A stretch of DNA of 64,000 nucleotides from Bifidobacterium ruminantium DSM 6489 (lineage in GTDB: Bacteria; Actinomycetota; Actinomycetes; Actinomycetales; Bifidobacteriaceae). Positions 56,707 through 64,000 of this stretch are shown in pieces; the first letter of the stretch is position 1, and each line of letters starts with the position of its first letter. Where the stretch lies: NCBI RefSeq assembly GCF_000770925.1, contig NZ_JDTK01000008.1, positions 1 through 64,000 of the forward strand. Direction: 5' to 3'. The notes beneath the pieces were generated by a model, which made no database searches, was not told the DNA's origin, and saw nothing but the letters and a program-made list of their open reading frames with translations. The position numbers were made by a program, and so were the translations under genes.

Positions 56707-59120
56707 AGGTTTCGTCCTTTCTTCCCGATCCGACGGAAGTGGAACACGTCCGCGAGGGAAAGCTTCGCCCGCCATCTGCGGAGCATCGGCAGCGAATCGA
56801 GTATGAATCTTCGCTCTTCGATGACGTCGTGCCAGTACCGTTCCACCTGGCTCTGTGCGACCTCGTCTCCGGAGAACGACGCGTAATCGGCCTGCTTGCC
56901 CAAAGCGAGCAACGCTTCGGTATCGATGCCCATCTGCTTGGAGATGGACGCCGCCTGCTCGTTTCGGGTGCCACGGATGTCAAGGCCGCTTTGCCGGGCG
57001 AGGGCCGCGACGGCCTGCCATCCCGCTGCGACGCGCTGCGACGCGCTGCCATGCCTGCGCGCTCTCGCCAAGGCTATCGCCTTGATGGCAAGCAGCAGAC
57101 CGCATACGATGAGCACGGTCCAGACGGGGCTGCCGTAGATGGCGACCTTTTTTGCGATTCTGCCGAAGCGCTGCCAGAACAGGTTCGCCGACGTCTCGTC
57201 GGCCATGCTTCCGCCGATTGACGATCTGCCCTTGGCCTGGGTGTCGTCGCGCAGCGGATCGGTGAGCGGCACCGGAGGCTGACGCACCAGGGTCTGCGGA
57301 TTCGGCGGAGTCAGATTCTGGTTCTCGTCGGGGATCTTCGTCTCCTTCGGAGTTGGATGGAACGCCACCCAGCCGTAGCCGTCCAGCTTGATCTCGACCC
57401 ATGCCGTCATGTCGTTGCCGGTGAATTTCGTGACGGTCGACTTGCCGTGCTTCTCGGTGCGGTCGTTGCTGATATCGCCCTCATCGTTCTTCGGCAGGAA
57501 GCCGAGCACCACGCGGCTCGGCAGGCCGAGGCTGCGGGCCATAAGCGCCATCGCGGACGCATACTGCTCGCTGTCACCGACCATGGCGCTGCCGGCGAGC
57601 AGCTGGTTGATGCGGTAATTGCCATGACCGGCATTGGACGGGTAGTCGCCGGTTAATCCATGCGAAAACCAGCCGGCCTCCTTGAGCTTGCTGGCGAGGG
57701 CCTGCGCGGCCTCTCCGCCCTTGGCCTGGCCACCCGCGATCGCGGTGGCGAGCTTGTCCACGCAGTCGGGCACATCGTCGGCTTTGGGCTGGCTGATGGA
57801 GACGGCGTCCGCCTTGGCTATCTCCTTGTCCGTCGGCACGTCTGGCATGATGCCGGTCTCCGTATAGGTCAGGCCTTTGGAGGTGCGCGAAGGATAGATG
57901 GCCGACATGGTGTCGGTGTTGTAATAGAACGAATCGGCATCCGATGATTTGGCGAATTCCACGCTGGAGGCCGCGCCAGATAGAGGCAGCCAGTAATCGT
58001 TCAAACCATCGTCGACGGTGAATTTCGCGGTGAACCGCTTGCCTTTGGCTGTGTTCTTGATCGTATCGCCAACACGGTGGTAATTGGAGGAATCCGTGGC
58101 CATGGTGGAATCGGACAGATTCCATACATTGCCGTCGAACCGATCCATGACCGCTAGGCGCACCGTCGAGCCGGCCGGCAGATCCCTCGCGGTCAGCAGC
58201 ACATCGGTCTTGTGGCTCTTGATGTACGAGCGCATGCCGCTCAGCGGGCTGGTGTAGTCGTAGGGGCTCAGCGGCGGTTCATACCGGTCGCGCAGGATGG
58301 TGCGGTCCTGCCCGACGGCCAGACATCCGCCGATCGCCAGCGCGGCCGACAACAGCACGATGATGACGGAGCTGATCCAGCGGCCCAACTCCAGCAGCTT
58401 CCAACGCGCGCTGATCCAGATCACCAGCGCAATCGCGGTGAACGTGCCGACCGCGATGCGATGGAAGCCAGTCGAGGAACCCAGCAACGCGCAGATCGTA
58501 AGATTCGCGACGACGGGAATGATGGCGATCGTGGTGAATCGTCCATCCTCCGCCACCGCGAAAATGCCGGTGAGCAGCGCGGCCCATAGGCAGATCGTCC
58601 AAACGGCGAGCAACGAGCCGTCGCCAGTGCCGGTGGGCGGGTCGATGGCCAGCAGGTACTTGAACGAGCCGAGCATCTGCATCCAGCCTCGGGTCAACGT
58701 GCGCAGCGTCGGAACGACATGGGCGATGGTGGTGTCGTTCAGGAATATGACGGGACCGACCACCAGCTGTGCCAGTGCCATGAACAGCATCTGCCACCAC
58801 AGACGCAATGCGGGGACGAGCCCGGCGAGCGCGACGAGCGAACCGATGATGGTGGCGGGAATCGCCGCCACCGCCCATGCCTGGGCCGATCCGTACACGT
58901 CGATGAGATTGCTGGCCGCGGCGAGCGTGAGCAGCGAGGATACGAGCAGACCCACGTACTGAGCCATGCGGGGGCGGTTGAGGTTCGGCAGCGCCTGCGA
59001 TTTGCCGTCTCGGGACATCCAGATGACCGAGTGCGTGGAATCGGCCCACGATCCGGTGACGGTTCCGGTTCCGGTGAGGTTCGTGGTGTATGTGGAATTC
59101 GTAAGATTGGTGGTGCTCAT
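56703..59120 (-). CDS. TgpA-like membrane protein with degenerate transglutaminase domain
   Basis: 805 residues. Six to seven membrane segments (about 50-265) precede an external transglutaminase-like domain (about 390-600) and a final membrane segment (about 660-685) with a cytoplasmic tail. The core motifs are recognisable but altered: GDSEQYASAMALMARSLGLP has Ser in place of the catalytic Cys, MTAWVEIKLDGYGWV has Thr in place of His, and VAFHPTP has His in place of Asp. The protein is therefore probably not a transglutaminase. It is the tgm gene of the PFNA cluster. Both ends overlap neighbours by ATGA, indicating translational coupling. GGGGGTG precedes ATG 59120. Confidence 0.9.
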   Translation of the reverse strand: MSTTNLTNSTYTTNLTGTGTVTGSWADSTHSVIWMSRDGKSQALPNLNRPRMAQYVGLLVSSLLTLAAASNLIDVYGSAQAWAVAAIPATIIGSLVALAGLVPALRLWWQMLFMALAQLVVGPVIFLNDTTIAHVVPTLRTLTRGWMQMLGSFKYLLAIDPPTGTGDGSLLAVWTICLWAALLTGIFAVAEDGRFTTIAIIPVVANLTICALLGSSTGFHRIAVGTFTAIALVIWISARWKLLELGRWISSVIIVLLSAALAIGGCLAVGQDRTILRDRYEPPLSPYDYTSPLSGMRSYIKSHKTDVLLTARDLPAGSTVRLAVMDRFDGNVWNLSDSTMATDSSNYHRVGDTIKNTAKGKRFTAKFTVDDGLNDYWLPLSGAASSVEFAKSSDADSFYYNTDTMSAIYPSRTSKGLTYTETGIMPDVPTDKEIAKADAVSISQPKADDVPDCVDKLATAIAGGQAKGGEAAQALASKLKEAGWFSHGLTGDYPSNAGHGNYRINQLLAGSAMVGDSEQYASAMALMARSLGLPSRVVLGFLPKNDEGDISNDRTEKHGKSTVTKFTGNDMTAWVEIKLDGYGWVAFHPTPKETKIPDENQNLTPPNPQTLVRQPPVPLTDPLRDDTQAKGRSSIGGSMADETSANLFWQRFGRIAKKVAIYGSPVWTVLIVCGLLLAIKAIALARARRHGSASQRVAAGWQAVAALARQSGLDIRGTRNEQAASISKQMGIDTEALLALGKQADYASFSGDEVAQSQVERYWHDVIEERRFILDSLPMLRRWRAKLSLADVFHFRRIGKKGRNL

Positions 59121-60337
59121 GCCAACACCCCCATGATCAGGGGAAGATCGTTGAGGTCTCCCACGGTTGCCAATGTGAAGTCGGAATATCGTTTGATGGC
59201 GCGGGGTTGGTCGGTCACGGCCTGCAATACAACGCAGGTCGCGGAGCGGGGGAGCGCGAGCACCATGCGTTTGATGGAGTCGATGTCTTTGTTCCTGCCG
59301 ACGGTGAAGAAGTAGAAGGTCGAGTCCGGGGCGTTCGCAAGCGTTGCCTGGGCGAGGTTGGGATTGTCGTCGAGATCCGGTTCGATGGCGCTGCACCCGT
59401 CGAGGAACTCTGTGGTGTTACGCGGCTTCGCATGCTCGGTTCCGGCCTGCGTGCTCACGGGACGGTGTTGTTGCAGGCATTGCACGCCGATGGAGGCGTG
59501 GATGGACACGGCTAGCTCGAATTCCCGGGCGTCCATGTAGTCGTCCGGATTGATGCTGATGGTCAGGGCGGTGTCGGTGCGGCGCGTGGCCTCGTATTGG
59601 CGTATCATCAGTGAGCCGGTTTTCGCGGAGCTGAGCCAGTGAACGTTGCGCACATCATCGCCGGGCTCGTATTCGCGCAGTCCGTAGAAATCGAGGTCGT
59701 CGTCCACGATTTCGCCGCTTGGCTGCCCCTCCAGATCGCGTGGAATGCCGGCGTTCAGGGTGTTGAGCATGACGGTCTGCGGGTGGATGAACACGTTGAT
59801 CTGGTCGACGAGTTTCTTTTCGTGACGGATCAGTCCGAACGGGTCGCCTTTGCGGATCGACAAGGGGCCGATGGGCAGCACGGCGCGGGAGACGGCGGTG
59901 AATTCCACGTTCGTCTGGCGTGATTGGCCGGCTGCGAGCATCGGAATGGCGAACTTCTCGTGGTTGTCTCCGATGGGCAGATCTCCGCGGGCCGAGGCGG
60001 TGGGGGTGCGTCCGGGATTGTCCACGCAGACTTCGACCTGCACGGTGTCCGATACGGTGACTCGTTTTTCAGATACGTCGATGGTCGCTTTGAACGACGT
60101 GTTGCCAAGCGAGAGGATGACCGCTGTGACCAGCATGACGATGAACACCGCCGCCATGGCCAGCAGCTCATGCCATCCGAGGAGGCTGAACGCCACGAGC
60201 GAGGCGATGGCGAGCGCCATCACGACCCATCCGAGCGGGGAGACGTATGAGGTGACCAGCCGTTTGATGCGATGCCTGATGCGGCGCAGCGACCGTTTGA
60301 GGGTTCGTCTGCGCTGCATTGTCTGCGATTGCCGCAT
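59117..60337 (-). CDS. DUF58 membrane protein
   Basis: 406 residues. Two membrane segments (about 37-75) follow a basic N-terminus. The DUF58 core contains DFYGLREYEPGDDVRNVHW (about 215-233), the family signature, followed by a vWA-like fold. DUF58 proteins typically work with MoxR ATPases and TgpA proteins in envelope assembly or stress functions. The stop codon overlaps the next start by ATGA, and MoxR is upstream by 79 nt. A weak AAGG lies upstream of the ATG. Confidence 0.92.
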   Translation of the reverse strand: MRQSQTMQRRRTLKRSLRRIRHRIKRLVTSYVSPLGWVVMALAIASLVAFSLLGWHELLAMAAVFIVMLVTAVILSLGNTSFKATIDVSEKRVTVSDTVQVEVCVDNPGRTPTASARGDLPIGDNHEKFAIPMLAAGQSRQTNVEFTAVSRAVLPIGPLSIRKGDPFGLIRHEKKLVDQINVFIHPQTVMLNTLNAGIPRDLEGQPSGEIVDDDLDFYGLREYEPGDDVRNVHWLSSAKTGSLMIRQYEATRRTDTALTISINPDDYMDAREFELAVSIHASIGVQCLQQHRPVSTQAGTEHAKPRNTTEFLDGCSAIEPDLDDNPNLAQATLANAPDSTFYFFTVGRNKDIDSIKRMVLALPRSATCVVLQAVTDQPRAIKRYSDFTLATVGDLNDLPLIMGVLA

Positions 60338-60416
60338 TCCTTGACCTTTCAGGTTGTGTCGGAGTGTATGCCGGGGTTCGGTTGCGTGGCCGGGTCCGGT
60401 TAGGGGATGGCTGGAT

Positions 60417-61805
60417 TCAGGCGTTGGCGCCCAGCGTCGGGGCGGGGACTTCCTCGAGGATCTGCTTGATCATCTGCTCGGGGGTCGTTCCTGCGAAGGT
60501 GGCTTCGGCGGTGAGGGTGATGCGGTGCGCGAGGACGGGCACGGCGAGGTTCTTGACGTCGTCCGGAACCACGTAGCCGCGGTTGTCGGAGGCCGCCCAT
60601 ACGCGTGCGCAGCGGGTCAGCGCGAGCGCGCCTCGCATGGAGGATCCGACTTGGATGCGTTCGTTGTGCCGCGTGTTTTCGACCAGTCGCACGATGTATT
60701 CGAGGATGGCGTCGTCGAGATGCACTTTCTTGCTGATCTCGCGCATGCGCAGCACGTCGTCGCCGCTGAGCACCGGGGACACGGTGGAGGCGCGGTCGGT
60801 GACGTTGACCTGCTTCAGGATGTCGACGCTCACGTCATGGCTCGGATAGCCGATGGTGGTTTTGATGAGGAAACGGTCCATCTGCGCTTCCGGGAGCTTG
60901 TAGGTGCCGAGCTGTTCGATTGGATTCTGGGTGGCGATGACCATGAACGGCTGGGGCACTTCATGGGTGACGCCGTCGACGGTGACCTTCTGCTCCTCCA
61001 TGACCTCGAGCAGCGCGGACTGAGTCTTCGGCGAGGCGCGGTTGATCTCGTCTGCGAGCACGATGGACGCGAAGATCGGTCCTTCGCGGTATTCGAATTC
61101 GCCCTTCTTCTGGTCGTAGAAGGTGACGCCGACCACGTCGGACGGGAGCAGATCCGGGGTGAACTGGATACGCTTGAAGGATATGGCGATGGAGTTGGCG
61201 AGGCCTCGGGCCAGCTGGGTTTTGCCGGTTCCCGGGTTGTCCTCGAGCAGGATGTGGCCTCCGACCACCATGGCGGTGGCGCATTGGCGGATCGGCTCCT
61301 CCTTGCCGACCACGACTTGGGAGACGTTGTCGACGAGTTTGGAGAACTTCTCATGGAATTCGACGATGTCCTCGCTCGGCGCGGACATCATGGAGGTGTC
61401 GATGACCGGCTGCTTTTTCCCGGATGGGGTGTTTTCGGCCTGGCGCGACTGCTGCTGGTTCGGAGTCACCGGGGTCGTCGGCTGTGCCGGAACCGTCGGG
61501 GAGACGGGCGCGACCGGAGAGACGGGGGACTGCTGCACGGTCTGCCGGGTCGGCACGGCCGGCGTGAACTGCTGGCGGGCGTTGCCCGTGGATGGTGCCA
61601 CAGGTTTCGTGGCGACCGGGTTTTTGACGTTGTGCGTGCTCAGCACGGTGCCTTCCAGATCCTCGTCATCCTGCGGAAGGTGCGGCAGGCTGGGGGCGGG
61701 GAAGGCAGTATGCGGCTGCTGCGCTGGCGTGGCGGGTTGGGCGGGAACTCGCGGATTGTGTCCGATGGAACCCAGCTGGGTGGCGTCGTCGAATTCGTTG
61801 CTCAT
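60417..61805 (-). CDS. MoxR-family AAA+ ATPase with long disordered N-terminus
   Basis: 462 residues. The first 140 residues are Pro/Thr/Gln-rich and include DDEDLEGTVLSTHN (about 46-59). The AAA+ domain has Walker A DNPGTGKTQLA, the MoxR GFTP-like VQFTPDLLPSD region (IQFTPDLLPSDVVG), Walker B SIVLADEINRASPK and sensor 1 MVIATQNPIE. MoxR chaperones mature or remodel partner proteins such as the DUF58 product encoded next. ATG 61805 has AGGAG at 7 nt; the frame to 61916 is rejected. It is the aaa-atp gene of the PFNA cluster. Confidence 0.94.
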   Translation of the reverse strand: MSNEFDDATQLGSIGHNPRVPAQPATPAQQPHTAFPAPSLPHLPQDDEDLEGTVLSTHNVKNPVATKPVAPSTGNARQQFTPAVPTRQTVQQSPVSPVAPVSPTVPAQPTTPVTPNQQQSRQAENTPSGKKQPVIDTSMMSAPSEDIVEFHEKFSKLVDNVSQVVVGKEEPIRQCATAMVVGGHILLEDNPGTGKTQLARGLANSIAISFKRIQFTPDLLPSDVVGVTFYDQKKGEFEYREGPIFASIVLADEINRASPKTQSALLEVMEEQKVTVDGVTHEVPQPFMVIATQNPIEQLGTYKLPEAQMDRFLIKTTIGYPSHDVSVDILKQVNVTDRASTVSPVLSGDDVLRMREISKKVHLDDAILEYIVRLVENTRHNERIQVGSSMRGALALTRCARVWAASDNRGYVVPDDVKNLAVPVLAHRITLTAEATFAGTTPEQMIKQILEEVPAPTLGANA

Positions 61806-61879
61806 GGGATTGCTCCTTGTTGTGGTGGTGCTCGGATCGGTGGGTTGTGGTTGATTTCGATGGTCTCGTTCGCGTGCTG

Positions 61880-64000
61880 TCAGCGTCTCGCGTAGTAGGC
61901 CAGGCCGCGAATCCAAGGTTTGGATTCGCCGTCGATGGTGGACAGGGCGACGGATGCGGCTACGGGCTTGGTTTCGCGGGCGGATTGCGCGTCCTGTCCG
62001 GAATCGGTGTCCGGATCGGGATCCGGTACCGGTGCCGGAGGCGTGTACCGGTCCTTGTCAAGCAGCCGCTTGCCGTCGGCTTCGTTGTTCAACGCGGGAT
62101 CGGATCCCACGACTCTTGCCTTCCACTCGTAATCGGCGCCTGTGGGCAGGATGTCCTTGACGTCCAGCGTTCCGTTGGTGCTCGGCGTCCAATCGAAGTC
62201 GTGGGGTTTGCCATTCACGGTGAAGGTGATCAGGGTCCTGCCGGGCTGGCCGTACATGGTCGCCGACCCGCCGCTGACCTTGATGAGGTTCGTGTCGTTG
62301 GCGTCCCATGTGAGCGTCGGCGCATTGATAACGGCCTTCACCTTATGGACGTATTCCGGATTGGCTTTGCCGGGCGTGGCGGCGCTTTGCGCGCCGTTGA
62401 ATTGCTGGATGACTGAGGCTTCGGAGCAGGATTGCCATTCGGAGAGGCGGAAATCATGCTTTTTTTCGGAATCGCTGGCGGTATAGGAGCCGAGTCCGGT
62501 CGCGTTCACGATGAATCCGTCGGCATGCCCTGACGGCGTCCAGCTGACGGTGCACACGTCGTCATGTCCTTTGATGGTGACTGACTTCGGCGCCTGTATT
62601 GTGTATTTCGGTGTGAACTTCACGACGACTTCGTCGCTGTGCACGTTTTCCTTGCCGACCACTGCCGCTTTGATGGTGTATTCCTTTGTGTTGAGATCAT
62701 GCTCGGGTATGCCGAACTGCGCGCTTCCGCCGCATTTCATGGTCTTTGTGACGTCTCCGGAAATCTCGACGGCACTGCATCCGGCATTGCGGGTGTTGCC
62801 CACCGATTCGATGGTGATGGTTCCTTCGGTGTCGTCGTTCGTCACGGAAATCTTCGGAGCATCGGGCTTGCTCCACGGTTTGACCGAGTCGGAGGACTTG
62901 GACGGCTGGCTCCAGTTCACCTTGTTGTGGGCTCTCACCGTTGCCGTATACGAGTCGCCATCGGTGATCGCGTTGGCTTCAAATTCGAAGTCGATTCGGG
63001 TGGAATTCGTCGTCTGTTTCGCCGGTGCGTTCCTGCCGGACAGGGTCACCTCGTAGGTGTCGATCGCGGAGAAATTGCCGTTTGGCGCCTTCCATGTGAC
63101 GCTTATCGTGTTTCCGTTGACTTCGGCCTTCACGTCCGTCGGTGCATCCGGCAGCTTGTCCGGCGTGCCGTCCACGGTGTTGGATTCCTTGGACCAGCCG
63201 ACTTCGTTCTTGGCTTGCACCTTGAACGAATAGGTTTTGCCGTTCTTCAAGCCGTCGATGAGGCAGGAGGTCTTCTGCCCGCACGATTGCTCTCCGGAAC
63301 CATCGCCACTCCAGGCCACCTTGTATTCGGTGATCGGGCTGCCGTTCGCCGAACCGGCCGTCCAACTCAGATTCACGGCACCGTCCTGCGGGTCGCCGGA
63401 CACTGCGGACAGCAGCGGCGCATCCGGCTTGTCCATCACCGAGACGCTGATGGTGCCGGTCACTTCGCGTTCCTTCGTCTTGGTGGCGTCGCGCGCGGTG
63501 ATGATCACTTTGTTGGTGCTCGCGCCGATGTCGGATGCCGCCGTGATGGAGATCACGCCGCCGGATGGGCATTCCACGGTCAGTTTCGAAGCACCGTCGG
63601 ATGTGCAGCCGGTTACGGTCAGTGGGGTGTCGGGGAACGGGTTGTAGGCGTCGGACAGCATATTCACCTGTTCTCTGGATCCGGCCTTGATCTTCACGGT
63701 TTTGTCGCCGAGCCGGGCCAACGGCCTGTTGGACGCGGTGACGCGAACGGTCATACCGGCACTCACCGTGCCCTTCGAATACTTGATGTCGACCGGCACG
63801 CTGATGGTAGTGCCTGGGGTGGCCGTCTTGTCCGCCGACACAGTCAATGTGCCGTCAGAACTCACCTTGGCATCCACGCCATTGGCGCTTGAACCGCCGG
63901 AATATGTGTACTGCTTCTCATCGTCGTACAGTCCGGAGACCGAATGAGTCAGTGCCGTCAGATCGATAGTGGTGACGCTTTCTCCGGCCACCACGTCGAC
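61880..64000 (-). CDS. Fibronectin type III surface protein (5' end outside window)
   Basis: At least 706 residues, open to the right edge. Tandem fibronectin type III domains are clear (DAPLLSAVSGDPQDGAVNLSW, YSFKVQAKNEVGWS, DAPTDVKAEVNGNTISVTW), preceded by Ig-like regions and followed by further beta-rich modules and a Pro/Asp-rich tail. No C-terminal sorting signal or membrane segment is seen, so the anchor must be near the N-terminus outside the window. This is the fn3 gene of the PFNA cluster; a homologue in B. longum has been reported to bind host TNF-alpha. The kinase gene pkb2 is expected just beyond 64000. Confidence 0.92.
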   Translation of the reverse strand, partial: VDVVAGESVTTIDLTALTHSVSGLYDDEKQYTYSGGSSANGVDAKVSSDGTLTVSADKTATPGTTISVPVDIKYSKGTVSAGMTVRVTASNRPLARLGDKTVKIKAGSREQVNMLSDAYNPFPDTPLTVTGCTSDGASKLTVECPSGGVISITAASDIGASTNKVIITARDATKTKEREVTGTISVSVMDKPDAPLLSAVSGDPQDGAVNLSWTAGSANGSPITEYKVAWSGDGSGEQSCGQKTSCLIDGLKNGKTYSFKVQAKNEVGWSKESNTVDGTPDKLPDAPTDVKAEVNGNTISVTWKAPNGNFSAIDTYEVTLSGRNAPAKQTTNSTRIDFEFEANAITDGDSYTATVRAHNKVNWSQPSKSSDSVKPWSKPDAPKISVTNDDTEGTITIESVGNTRNAGCSAVEISGDVTKTMKCGGSAQFGIPEHDLNTKEYTIKAAVVGKENVHSDEVVVKFTPKYTIQAPKSVTIKGHDDVCTVSWTPSGHADGFIVNATGLGSYTASDSEKKHDFRLSEWQSCSEASVIQQFNGAQSAATPGKANPEYVHKVKAVINAPTLTWDANDTNLIKVSGGSATMYGQPGRTLITFTVNGKPHDFDWTPSTNGTLDVKDILPTGADYEWKARVVGSDPALNNEADGKRLLDKDRYTPPAPVPDPDPDTDSGQDAQSARETKPVAASVALSTIDGESKPWIRGLAYYARR

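Overview
The window is chromosomal DNA of a Bifidobacterium, most likely of the B. adolescentis group. This rests on high GC, recognisable bifidobacterial gene content and order (rpoB-rpoC preceded by mutY; DeoR-type regulator-galT-galK; an ACT-domain plus DUF711 pair; the fn3/MoxR/DUF58/transglutaminase/PP2C cluster known as PFNA), and a large secreted GH13 amylase with a starch-binding module. Species assignment is inference. No rRNA, tRNA or CRISPR array was found.

Layout. 1-2274 (minus) holds the 5' part of the secreted alpha-amylase, running off the left edge. 2275-4900 is an accessory stretch with an IS3 orfA fragment, a DUF4236/coiled-coil membrane protein and an IS21-family remnant. 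5506-13117 is a cell-surface polysaccharide-type block: a Wzz/BY-kinase fusion, a membrane protein with five identical 63-bp repeats, a priming sugar-phosphate transferase preceded by a T9G9 tract, a DUF4012 protein and a small hypothetical. No other glycosyltransferase, flippase or polymerase is visible there. 13271-31410 is mostly housekeeping: a G5-domain wall hydrolase, thioredoxin, NUDIX-like proteins, GcvH, an App1-type phosphatase, oligopeptidase B-like peptidase, LeuB, a TM2 protein, lipoate ligase, a Crp/Fnr regulator, a class A PBP, an Old Yellow Enzyme homologue and PyrD. 31613-34953 is the galactose (Leloir) operon with its own DeoR-family regulator.

35026-42512 mixes accessory and core genes: a DUF4143 ATPase behind an array of about 33-bp degenerate repeats, an MFS exporter, the ACT/DUF711 pair, a candidate small-RNA/small-peptide locus, a second (archaeal-type) ATPase behind an AT-rich palindrome, and a tandem duplicated hairpin-rich repeat that supplies the stop codon of the neighbouring tRNA methyltransferase gene. 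43207-52786 holds mutY, a small membrane protein and rpoB-rpoC, with a strong GC-rich hairpin and C10 tract between the two polymerase genes. 53016-64000 is a signalling/envelope cluster: a Gln-rich membrane protein, an FHA protein, an LRV-repeat protein, PP2C phosphatase, a transglutaminase-fold membrane protein whose three catalytic positions are all substituted, DUF58, MoxR ATPase and a fibronectin type III surface protein running off the right edge.

Two themes recur. First, at least eleven genes have a TANNNT-like -10 hexamer ending exactly 6 or 7 nt before the start codon, with no Shine-Dalgarno sequence; this points to abundant leaderless transcription and corrects several start codons. 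Second, homopolymer tracts (T9G9, G10, C10) and identical tandem repeats sit at places where length changes could alter expression or surface protein length.
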